From NCBI GenBank assembly GCA_028716765.1, contig JAQUPC010000081.1:1-9736 (forward strand): 9,736 bases of DNA, in the 5' to 3' direction. The notes under the pieces are model-generated. The model did no database searches and was not told where the DNA came from. It worked only from the letters and a program-made list of their open reading frames with translations. The DNA comes from Alphaproteobacteria bacterium. Its GTDB lineage: Bacteria > Pseudomonadota > Alphaproteobacteria > UBA9219. A program made the translations under genes and the position numbers. Below are positions 1 to 5,647 of the stretch, one piece after another; position 1 is the stretch's first letter, and every line of letters starts with the position of its first letter.

Positions 1-366
1 GTCCGAATACGTTTTGACCACGAGTTCCTCGAACAGATGCATGTATTCTTTTTGCTGCTCCGGGGTTGCCGCAAGCCAGTTCCGGCCAAGCACGAAACGC
101 CCGATGGTCGTCAAATCGAACGAATCGCGCATCATCTGACGGAACTTAGCGTTGCGCTGATCGGCCGCATTGTTTTTATCGGCCAGAATGGAGAGAGCCT
201 TGTCGCCGAGATCCTGGATGAACTTGCCTTGAGGCGTGGCGGCCGCCGCCGCTTCCGTGGCATTGGGCGCGACGGCCGGAGGGGCGGCCAAAGCCGGAAA
301 AACCGCGATGCTCAGCATCAGGGCCAGGGGGAAAGTACGCAAAAGCGTGCCTGAAACGTTTAACAT
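1..366 (-). CDS. mlaC: MlaC/Ttg2D-family periplasmic phospholipid-binding protein (partial, C-terminus off the left edge)
   Basis: The first 122 residues of a toluene-tolerance (Ttg2D/MlaC) family protein are visible; the family is usually about 200 aa, so some 80 residues lie beyond the edge. Residues 1-27 form a Sec signal peptide: a short N-region with Arg10, a hydrophobic core, and an ALA-AP cleavage site. The mature part has the family pattern FDLTTIGRFVLGRNW (83-97), then TPEQQKEYMHLFEELVV and KTYSD. In this family the periplasmic protein carries phospholipid between the outer membrane MlaA side and the inner membrane MlaFEDB transporter. The start at 366 is chosen because GGAG lies 7 nt upstream and the signal peptide follows at once; an ATG at 373 is in another frame. 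Codon phase is open from 366 down to 1. The hopanoid-linked HpnM subgroup is an alternative that the visible part cannot exclude. Confidence 0.88.
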   Translation of the reverse strand, partial: MLNVSGTLLRTFPLALMLSIAVFPALAAPPAVAPNATEAAAAATPQGKFIQDLGDKALSILADKNNAADQRNAKFRQMMRDSFDLTTIGRFVLGRNWLAATPEQQKEYMHLFEELVVKTYSD

Positions 367-421
367 TCAACATCTCCAGCGCGAAGGAAACCCGGGGGCA
401 AAAGGAAGACCAACTGATTCT

Positions 422-456
422 ACGGTAACTTATAACGTCAGAAAAAGGCAAAACAA
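422..456 (-). promoter_or_regulatory. Candidate sigma-70-type promoter for mlaC
   Basis: Reading the minus strand, a TTGTTT box (456-451; 3 of 6 matches to TTGACA) is followed after 16 nt by TATAAG (434-429; 5 of 6 matches to TATAAT). Transcription would begin near 422, giving a leader of about 56 nt before the mlaC start. The local AT-richness against a GC-rich background supports a promoter, but the -35 box is poor. The rest of the 294-bp spacer (367-660) holds no gene I can support. Confidence 0.35.
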
Positions 457-660
457 AGCCGGATTATGAATCCAAACGCCGATTTTGCAGCAAGCCATAC
501 ATCGGAACGCCGACTGTGGCTTTTAGGAACTAGCGAGGGGGTGTGCCGCGAATACCATTAAATCCGCATTGACGCCTTTTTTCTGCCATGCTTGCCTGTT
601 GTGCTCACTTGTCATGGCCCGGTCGGGCCGGACATTACTTCCATGGAAAGGGTCCAAAAG

Positions 661-942
661 ATGCGTTTGCTCAAACTTTTTGCGATTGCGGCCGTATTGG
701 CGGCTTTGGCAGCCGGGCCGGTTGTGGCTCAGGATGCCGTGGAGCCCGCAACGGATAACACGATGGCGCCCGCCGACACGGGCATGACGGCCCCGGCGGC
801 TGAGGCGGCCAAACCGGCTATGACGAAAGCCAAGAAGCATGCCAAAAAGCGCGCGGCCAGAAAGCACCGGATGAAGATGAAAAAGATGAAAAAGAAGGCG
901 ATGGAAAACGGCGCGGCCGACGGCGTTTCGGTCGGCAAATAA
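661..942 (+). CDS. Small exported lysine/methionine-rich protein of unknown function
   Basis: A 93-aa product that I do not recognise as a named family. Residues 1-23 are a clear signal peptide (MRLLKLF, then an Ala/Leu core, with VVA-Q cleavage). The mature protein has two parts: an Ala/Pro/Thr/Asp-rich acidic stretch (24-53), then a strongly basic stretch (54-80) with repeated KK, His60, His69 and four Met. It ends with a short neutral tail. The composition recalls acid-shock (Asr-like) periplasmic proteins and other cationic low-complexity exported proteins, but that is resemblance of composition only. An upstream in-frame ATG at 592 would bury the signal peptide behind 23 residues. GGAAAGGG at 645-652, 8 nt before the ATG at 661, supports the shorter form. 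The gene is monocistronic, with a strong terminator just after the stop. Confidence 0.75.
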   Translation: MRLLKLFAIAAVLAALAAGPVVAQDAVEPATDNTMAPADTGMTAPAAEAAKPAMTKAKKHAKKRAARKHRMKMKKMKKKAMENGAADGVSVGK

Positions 943-961
943 GCATCGGCTGTTTGTTTTT

Positions 962-1001
962 AAAAAACGCTGCGGTGTTTTTATGACCGCAGCGTTTTTT
1001 T
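962..1001. terminator. Bidirectional intrinsic terminator between the small exported protein gene and folC
   Basis: A perfect 9-bp stem, CGCTGCGGT (968-976) with ACCGCAGCG (986-994), encloses a 9-nt loop. It is flanked by six A on the left (962-967) and seven T on the right (995-1001). Read rightwards it has a T-tract after the stem and would end the small gene (stop at 942). Read leftwards it also has a T-tract and would end the accD-folC transcript, whose stop codon begins at 1007. Confidence 0.93.
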
Positions 1002-1004
1002 GTG

Positions 1005-2327
1005 TCAAGACATCTGGCCGTTTTGTTTCAGCGCGTTTCCCGCAAGATAGAGCGAGCCGCAAACCAAAAGACGCGCCGCCGGAGCGCCGGATTGAACCAG
1101 GTTTGTTATGGCTTCGGCCAGATTCGAAGACGGCGTGATGTTTTCAATGCCCGCTTTTTTTAGTATTTCGGACAAATCCTTTGCCGCAAGGCCAAGGGGC
1201 TCGCCTTCGATCGGCACCGTGCGCCAGGAATCGGCGTACGGCATGAGAGGCCCCGCGAACTCGGGTGGCGCCTTGGTGGACAGCATGCCAACGATGACGA
1301 AAAGGGGGCGCGGGCTCGCGCCGTCTTCTGCCCGCCATGCTTTCAACTGTTCGGCCAGCGCTTCGCCCGCCGAATCGTTGTGTCCCCCGTCGAGCCACAG
1401 CTCCCATTCCGCCGGGAGCAACGCCGCCAGCCGCCCCTGCTTGAGGCGCTGCAGACGCGCGGGCCATTCCACGCGGCGCATGGCAAGGCGCAGGGCTTCA
1501 TCGGAAACCGCAAAAGGAAAGGCTTCGGAAGCGGCAATGGCCAGTCCGGCGTTGTTTATCTGATGCCGTCCGGTAAGGGCGGGCAGGGGAAGCGTGATGG
1601 ACCTGTGCGCGCCGGTGAAGCGAAAGGTTCCTTCGTCCGGTTCTTCAACGCGCCAATCTTCGCCGCCAACGTATAACGGAACGTCGCGTTTTGCCGCCAC
1701 CTGCCGCAACGCCGCCAACGCTTCCGCCGAAGGCTGATGCGCCGTGAAGCAGGGCGTGCGCGGGCGCATGATTCCGGCTTTTTCGCGCGCGATTCCGGCC
1801 ATCGTATCGCCGAGATAATCGCGGTGATCGAACGACAGGCGCGTGATGACGGTTGCCGCAGGGTGCGGGATGACGTTGGTGGCGTCCAGCCGTCCGCCGA
1901 GGCCTACTTCGAGAATGGCGACATCGGCCGGATGGCGGGCGAAAGCCACGAAGGCCGCAATCGTTCCTGCCTCGAAAAAGGTTATGTCTCCCCGTTCGGT
2001 CCGCCGTTCGCACGCGTGCAGAATATCCGCGAGTTCGTCGTCCTCGATAAGGCGCCCCGCGATGCGGATGCGTTCATGAAACGTCACGAGATGCGGCGAG
2101 GTGTAAACGTGCGCCTTGAAGCCGGCGCTTTCCGCCATCGCGCGTAAAAAAGCGCACGTCGAGCCCTTGCCGTTGGTTCCGGCCACGTGGATGACGGGCG
2201 GAAGATTCAGATGCGGATTGCCGAGCTTGTCCAGAAGATCGAGGTAGGGCTTGCGCAGCGTGAGATCGATGTCGCGGCTGCTGCCGCGGCGGAAGCGCTC
2301 AAGTATTGCGGCGGAGGACCCGGTCAT
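1005..2327 (-). CDS. folC: Bifunctional dihydrofolate synthase / folylpolyglutamate synthase
   Basis: A 440-aa Mur-ligase-fold enzyme, normal length for FolC. It adds L-glutamate to dihydropteroate and then extends the polyglutamate tail on folates, using ATP in the cytoplasm. Visible motifs in order: P-loop GTNGKGST (50-57), TSPHL..FHERIRI (76-89), EVGLGGRLDATNV (140-152), the FDH..YLG segment (166-173), REKAGI (181-186, with the lysine that is carbamylated in this fold), GRHQINNA (253-260), WPARLQRL (288-295) and LDGGHND (312-318) of the C-terminal domain. Its ATG overlaps the accD stop in an ATGA, with GAGG just ahead inside accD, so it is translationally coupled to accD. The accD-folC pairing is standard in Alphaproteobacteria. 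Many genomes have only FPGS activity, but the dihydrofolate synthase role is usual where there is a single copy. Confidence 0.96.
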   Translation of the reverse strand: MTGSSAAILERFRRGSSRDIDLTLRKPYLDLLDKLGNPHLNLPPVIHVAGTNGKGSTCAFLRAMAESAGFKAHVYTSPHLVTFHERIRIAGRLIEDDELADILHACERRTERGDITFFEAGTIAAFVAFARHPADVAILEVGLGGRLDATNVIPHPAATVITRLSFDHRDYLGDTMAGIAREKAGIMRPRTPCFTAHQPSAEALAALRQVAAKRDVPLYVGGEDWRVEEPDEGTFRFTGAHRSITLPLPALTGRHQINNAGLAIAASEAFPFAVSDEALRLAMRRVEWPARLQRLKQGRLAALLPAEWELWLDGGHNDSAGEALAEQLKAWRAEDGASPRPLFVIVGMLSTKAPPEFAGPLMPYADSWRTVPIEGEPLGLAAKDLSEILKKAGIENITPSSNLAEAITNLVQSGAPAARLLVCGSLYLAGNALKQNGQMS

Positions 2328-3256
2328 TTCCTCGACGGCATCGTGGCCCGCGCGCCGTGCGGCACCGGGCCCGTGACGGGCGCCTTCGATTGCGGCGGCA
2401 TTTTGCGGAGCAGGCTTATGACGCGGATCAATGTGTCGCGCAGGTCCTTGCGCATGACGACGATGTCCACCATGCCGTGGTCCAAAAGGTATTCCGAACG
2501 CTGGAAGCCGGGCGGCAGGGTTTCGCGGATCGTGTTTTCGATCACGCGCGCCCCCGCGAAGCCGATGAGCGCGCCTTTCTCGGCAACATGGATGTCGCCG
2601 ACCATGGCGAACGAGGCCGTGACGCCGCCGGTCGTGGGGTCGGTAAACACCACGATGTAGGGCAGGCCCGCTTCCTTGACTTCTCTGGCCGCAAGGATGG
2701 TGCGCGGCATTTGCATGAGCGAAAGAATGCCTTCCTGCATCCGCGCGCCGCCCGAGGCCGGGATAACGATAAGCGTGGCCTTCATTTCAACGGCGCGCCG
2801 CGAGGCCGCGACAAGCCCCTCGCCGACCGCCATGCCCATCGAGCCGCCCATAAAGCCGAAGTCGAAAATGGCCACGACAACCGGCGCGCCGCCCATTTTG
2901 CCCTCGGCGCCCATGACCGCGTCCTGATGGCCGGTTTTATGCTGGGCCTCTTTCAGGCGGTCGCTGTAGCGCTTCTGGTCGCGGAATTTGAGGGGGTCGG
3001 CCGCTACGCGCGGCATCTCGATGGCCGTGTAAACGCCGTCGTCGAACAGCATTTCCAGCCGTCTGGAAGGCCCGAGCTTCAGGTGAAAGCCGCAATGGCG
3101 GCAAACGTTCATATGCTCCTCAAGCTCGCGCTTGAACAGCATCGCGCTGCAGCCGGGGCACTTTTCCCAGAGATTATCGGGAATTTCCTTCTGCCGTCCG
3201 ACCAGCGCCCGGATTTTCGGGCGGACAAAATTGTTAAGCCAGTTCATGCGCGCCAT
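2324..3256 (-). CDS. accD: Acetyl-CoA carboxylase carboxyltransferase subunit beta
   Basis: AccD pairs with AccA to form the carboxyltransferase that moves the carboxyl group from carboxybiotin to acetyl-CoA, giving malonyl-CoA for fatty acid synthesis. The N-terminal zinc ribbon is present as CPGC (33-36) and CRHC (52-55). The crotonase-fold core shows GFMGGSMGMAVGEG (about 134-147), ASGGARMQEG (about 167-176), DPTTGGVTASFA (about 206-217) and GALIGFAGARVI (about 228-239). Length is 310 aa from the ATG at 3256, near family norms. The start is uncertain: ATGs at 3256 and 3247 and a TTG at 3265 are all in frame, and none has a good Shine-Dalgarno. The ATG at 3247 begins MNWLNNF, where many relatives start. 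The stop overlaps the folC ATG. In many alphaproteobacteria trpFBA lies directly upstream; here ybeY diverges instead. Confidence 0.96.
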   Translation of the reverse strand: MARMNWLNNFVRPKIRALVGRQKEIPDNLWEKCPGCSAMLFKRELEEHMNVCRHCGFHLKLGPSRRLEMLFDDGVYTAIEMPRVAADPLKFRDQKRYSDRLKEAQHKTGHQDAVMGAEGKMGGAPVVVAIFDFGFMGGSMGMAVGEGLVAASRRAVEMKATLIVIPASGGARMQEGILSLMQMPRTILAAREVKEAGLPYIVVFTDPTTGGVTASFAMVGDIHVAEKGALIGFAGARVIENTIRETLPPGFQRSEYLLDHGMVDIVVMRKDLRDTLIRVISLLRKMPPQSKAPVTGPVPHGARATMPSRK

Positions 3257-3261
3257 GCTAA

Positions 3262-3307
3262 TCAATAGAAAAGCCGGAAGCCAGCGCTAAAAAAAGCGCC
3301 CTCCGGC
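3262..3307 (-). terminator. Terminator-like hairpin in the accD leader
   Basis: Read on the minus strand, GCCGGA (3307-3302) pairs with TCCGGC (3278-3273), and an inner GCGCT (3299-3295) pairs with AGCGC (3288-3284) around a T6 loop. An asymmetric internal loop lies between the two stems. The outer stem is followed directly by TTTTCTATT (3272-3264), which makes the structure resemble an intrinsic terminator or attenuator facing accD, about 10 nt before its first ATG. Read in the ybeY direction there is no T-tract. It occupies much of the 68-bp divergent spacer. Confidence 0.5.
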
Positions 3308-3324
3308 AACCAAGGAATCCGCCT

Positions 3325-3891
3325 ATGAAAAAAACCGGTAAAAAAAAGTCCGCCCTGTATATAGAGACAGCCGATCCGTCATGGCGGCAAGTCTCCGGTC
3401 TGCGATCCCGGCTGGAAAAGGCGGCGGCTCTGACAATCGCCCGGTTGCCCGAAAGCCTTCAGGCGGCGGCGCGGCGGGCGGAGTTTACGCTTTTGTTGAC
3501 TTCGGACGCAGCGGTGCGGCGGCTTAACCATGATTTCCGCGGCCTCAACAAACCCACCAACGTTTTGTCTTTTCCGCACTTTACGCGCGCGCAGCTGGTT
3601 CGTTCCGGCAAGGGAAGGGAAGACGTTTACGTTGGCGACATAGCCGTCGCTTATCAATATGCGGTTGACGAAGCCCGCAAAGAGAACAAAATATTCGTCC
3701 ATCACGTCACGCATTTGTTGATTCATGGCCTTTTGCATCTTTTCGGCTATGATCATCACACGGCCGCGGCGGCGGCCCGCATGGAACGACAGGAGAAAAA
3801 ACTGATGGCCGAACTTGGCCTGCCCGACCCTTACGCGCCGGTTCCCCTCAAAACGCCGCGGGCCCGCAACAAGAAACGGCGGCGGACATGA
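3325..3891 (+). CDS. ybeY: Endoribonuclease YbeY, 16S rRNA 3'-end maturation and ribosome quality control
   Basis: A single-domain UPF0054 metal-dependent endoribonuclease of 188 aa. The zinc-binding signature HGLLHLFGYDHH lies at 134-145, supplying the three expected histidines (134, 138, 144). The upstream family block R.LN..FR..NKPTNVLSFP (about 66-84) and GDIAVAY (104-110) are also present. The family takes part in 16S rRNA 3' processing and 70S quality control. The basic N-terminus (KKTGKKKSA) and basic C-terminus (ARNKKRRR) extend slightly beyond the core. AAGGAA at 3312-3317 supports the ATG at 3325. The stop overlaps the next ATG as ATGA, which couples it to corC. phoH/ybeZ, often directly upstream of ybeY, is absent here; accD diverges instead. 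Confidence 0.96.
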   Translation: MKKTGKKKSALYIETADPSWRQVSGLRSRLEKAAALTIARLPESLQAAARRAEFTLLLTSDAAVRRLNHDFRGLNKPTNVLSFPHFTRAQLVRSGKGREDVYVGDIAVAYQYAVDEARKENKIFVHHVTHLLIHGLLHLFGYDHHTAAAAARMERQEKKLMAELGLPDPYAPVPLKTPRARNKKRRRT

Positions 3892-4790
3892 ACGAAGACA
3901 AGCCTTTTTCAGGCGAGGCCGCCGAAAGCGAAGAGCCCCGAAGCTGGTGGCGTCAGATGTGGCGCGTCGCCCGCGAGCGCTGGCAGGGCTCGTCCGAGGA
4001 AGTGGCGCTGCGCGAAGCCGTCGAGGAATTGATCGAGGAATCCGCGGGCGAAAGCGGCAAGCCGACGGCCGAGCGCATGCTGCTTGACAACATTCTTCAC
4101 CTCCGCGAGCGGACCGTGGCCGATTGCATGGTGCCGCGCGCCGACATCGTGGCCGCCGATGCGGCCGACGGCTTCGAGCAGCTCATCGGGCGCATGGCCG
4201 AGCATGCGCACAGCCGCATTCCCGTTTATCGCGACACGCTGGATGAAACGCTGGGCATGGTGCACATGAAGGACGTGCTTCCCCTGCTGATACAAGGGAA
4301 GAAGGCGAATATCCGCGATTTGCTGCGCCCGGTATTGTTCGTCGCGCCGTCGATGCCCGCGTCGCGGCTGCTTCTGCAAATGCGGCAATCGCGCCAGCAC
4401 ATGGCGATGGTGGTGGACGAGTTCGGCGGCATCGACGGGCTTGTGACCATCGAAGATCTTGTCGAGGAAGTCGTGGGCGAGATCGAGGACGAGCACGACG
4501 ACCCCGCGGCGCCGGACGTCATCGCGCGGCCCGACGGCACGTTGCTGGTCGACGGCCGGCTGGCGATCGGCGCGTTCGAAGATCGCGCGGGGCCGTTGCT
4601 GACGCCCGAGGAACGCGAGACCATCGACACGCTCGGCGGCTATGTGTTCCATCTGGCGGGCCACGTGCCCCATATCGGCGAAACTGTCGCCGGGCCGGGC
4701 CGTTTGCTGTTCGAGGTGCTGGAGACCGACCAAAACCGCATCAAGCGCGTGCGCGTGCGGGGGATGAGGAAGACAGCTGAAGCGGATTAG
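3888..4790 (+). CDS. corC: CorC/HlyC-family CBS-domain protein (YbeX-like)
   Basis: A 300-aa soluble protein with a charged N-terminal helix region (1-70), a pair of CBS motifs and a C-terminal transporter-associated (CorC_HlyC) domain (about 215-295). Family signatures are MVPRADIVA (81-89), [22 protein letters not shown] (108-129) and [20 protein letters not shown] (172-191), followed by [11 protein letters not shown]. There is no membrane segment, which marks it as the short CorC/YbeX type rather than the long TlyC-like form with a DUF21 domain. The family was tied to Mg/Co efflux with CorA and, through its ybeY linkage, to ribosome function; the exact role is unsettled. It is translationally coupled to ybeY by a 4-nt overlap. 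Its TAG overlaps the TAA of the convergent ORF on the other strand, with no terminator in between. Confidence 0.93.
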   Translation: MNEDKPFSGEAAESEEPRSWWRQMWRVARERWQGSSEEVALREAVEELIEESAGESGKPTAERMLLDNILHLRERTVADCMVPRADIVAADAADGFEQLIGRMAEHAHSRIPVYRDTLDETLGMVHMKDVLPLLIQGKKANIRDLLRPVLFVAPSMPASRLLLQMRQSRQHMAMVVDEFGGIDGLVTIEDLVEEVVGEIEDEHDDPAAPDVIARPDGTLLVDGRLAIGAFEDRAGPLLTPEERETIDTLGGYVFHLAGHVPHIGETVAGPGRLLFEVLETDQNRIKRVRVRGMRKTAEAD

Positions 4791-5290
4791 GCCCGTGCTT
4801 GATTGCAGGGAGAATCCAGCATCGAAATGAAATTTTCGGGAGGCCTCAGGGGGAAAAGTTCCATAAAGCCGGCGGCTTCTTCAACCGAAGGGATAGTTCC
4901 AGTATGTAATGTGATTTGATCGCGAAATTTTTGATAGGACTTTTCAAGTTTTGTTTTGATTGACTCTCTGTCCCGCCCCAAACATACACCTGCCGCGGGG
5001 TCAACATTATTGAGATAATGTTCAAGCCTTTCTTCGGCTTGTTGGTAGAACTTTTTAAAGGGAGCACTTGATTTGTAGGCGTTTCGACACACAAAGGAGA
5101 CCAACTCAATCGCCTGCATGCGATTTCCATCTTCAAAAAATCTATCGGTTATTGCCAACACAGGAAGGACAAGCCAATGGGCTCCGACGGAAATCTGGCA
5201 GATTAATTCTTTGGCATCATAAAACAGATCACGATCAGGATGTTTATTCGTCAGCTCAATCGTCACCCGATCGAGTAATGGATTTGCCAT
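4787..5290 (-). CDS. Hypothetical protein, low-GC orphan inserted between corC and lnt
   Basis: I do not recognise this 167-aa product. It appears soluble and mainly helical, with one hydrophobic stretch (GAHWLVLPVLAI, 36-47) too short and too flanked by charge to be a confident membrane segment. A charged region follows around 78-125, then a Pro-containing C-terminal tail. No signal peptide or catalytic motif is evident. The ATG at 5290 is preferred because GGGGGAAG (5302-5295) sits 4 nt upstream. The reading frame stays open back to 5554, but that extension crosses palindromic repeats and is probably non-coding. Sampled 60-base lines inside it have 24-27 G/C, against 43 in a line of corC, so base use is unlike its neighbours. 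It lies antisense to the housekeeping series and its stop overlaps that of corC. Recent acquisition is an inference from composition and position. Confidence 0.68.
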   Translation of the reverse strand: MANPLLDRVTIELTNKHPDRDLFYDAKELICQISVGAHWLVLPVLAITDRFFEDGNRMQAIELVSFVCRNAYKSSAPFKKFYQQAEERLEHYLNNVDPAAGVCLGRDRESIKTKLEKSYQKFRDQITLHTGTIPSVEEAAGFMELFPLRPPENFISMLDSPCNQARA

Positions 5291-5344
5291 AAAACTTCCC
5301 CCAAAGTGATGATCAAAGAACAGTCGGGAGAATAGACTGATGCC

Positions 5345-5391
5345 AAGTTTCCGGGCAAATGGAAACTTCGGTAAAACTTGCCAAGAAACTT
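5345..5391. repeat. Inverted repeat and phased AAACTT motifs upstream of the orphan ORF
   Basis: AAGTTTCC (5345-5352) and GGAAACTT (5361-5368) form a perfect 8-bp inverted repeat with an 8-nt spacer. Further AAACTT copies start at 5374 and 5386, 11 and 12 bp after the one at 5363, about one helical turn apart. Another copy lies at 5292 beside the orphan ORF start. This layout suits a protein-binding site, but the motif is A/T-rich and could recur by chance. Confidence 0.45.
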
Positions 5392-5476
5392 TTATGGTTA
5401 ACGGCGGGAGAATAATTGATCCAGTTTGAAAGCTTTTCCTTACGGCAACGTCATGCTCTCGATGGCATTGCGATTC

Positions 5477-5531
5477 TGGCGAGCGTGGATGCGCCATAGA
5501 TTCTAATCTGGATCCCGGCGTGCGCCGGGAT
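5477..5531. repeat. REP-like extragenic palindrome cluster
   Basis: Three hairpin-forming units follow one another: TGGCG/CGCCA (5477-5481 with 5492-5496), AGATT/AATCT (5498-5502 with 5505-5509), and a perfect 9-bp arm ATCCCGGCG (5512-5520) with CGCCGGGAT (5523-5531) separated by TG. The last unit with its flanks (CTGG before, GATG after) has the look of the dispersed GGATCCCGG...CCGGGATGA palindromes common between genes in many proteobacterial genomes. Only one copy occurs in this window. Confidence 0.65.
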
Positions 5532-5623
5532 GATGCGCTTGATGGATAGGCCAACCTAATCGCAAGACACCTTAACCCATATCTTCCCGCTTTCGAAAAA
5601 CGAGTCCCAAGAGTAAGTTGCTT

Positions 5624-5647
5624 CCCGAACCCCTAATCCCGAACCCC
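5624..5647. repeat. C-rich 10-bp tandem repeat abutting the lnt start, with G-quadruplex pattern on the minus strand
   Basis: CCCGAACCCC occurs at 5624-5633 and again at 5638-5647, separated by TAAT, and the second copy touches the lnt ATG at 5648. On the minus strand it reads as four G-runs of 4, 3, 4 and 3 separated by TTC, ATTA and TTC, which satisfies the standard four-run quadruplex pattern. It takes the place where a Shine-Dalgarno for lnt would be expected. Confidence 0.7.

Larger units (their letters stand above)
5291..5647. other. Repeat-rich 357-bp spacer between the orphan ORF and lnt
   Basis: No gene is supported here. From left to right it holds a Shine-Dalgarno for the orphan ORF (5295-5302), a dyad and phased AAACTT motifs (5345-5391), an AT-rich stretch to about 5450, a cluster of palindromes ending in a REP-like element (5477-5531), and a C-rich tandem repeat that abuts the lnt ATG (5624-5647). 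A weak sigma-70-like pair for the orphan ORF can be read on the minus strand (TTGCCC, 18-nt spacer, TATTCT). I see no convincing promoter for lnt on the plus strand. Confidence 0.6.

Noticed and set aside
569..597. TTGACG as a -35 box for the small exported protein gene
   Set aside because: At 16-18 nt spacing there is no acceptable -10 box (TTGCCT or similar).
523..1062. A 179-codon minus-strand open frame across the small exported protein gene
   Set aside because: It runs through the perfect intrinsic terminator and into folC, and has no start signal.
2306..3268. A 320-codon plus-strand open frame opposite accD
   Set aside because: It mirrors accD almost exactly, has no recognisable domain, and is rich in Arg/His/Ala as expected from antisense reading of GC-rich codons.
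3909..4733. A 274-codon minus-strand open frame opposite corC
   Set aside because: Same explanation: corC has clear CBS motifs, and the antisense product is low in information and lacks a ribosome binding site.
5291..5554. N-terminal extension of the orphan ORF to 5554
   Set aside because: The extension crosses the REP-like palindrome and the phased repeats, while the ATG at 5290 has a good Shine-Dalgarno.
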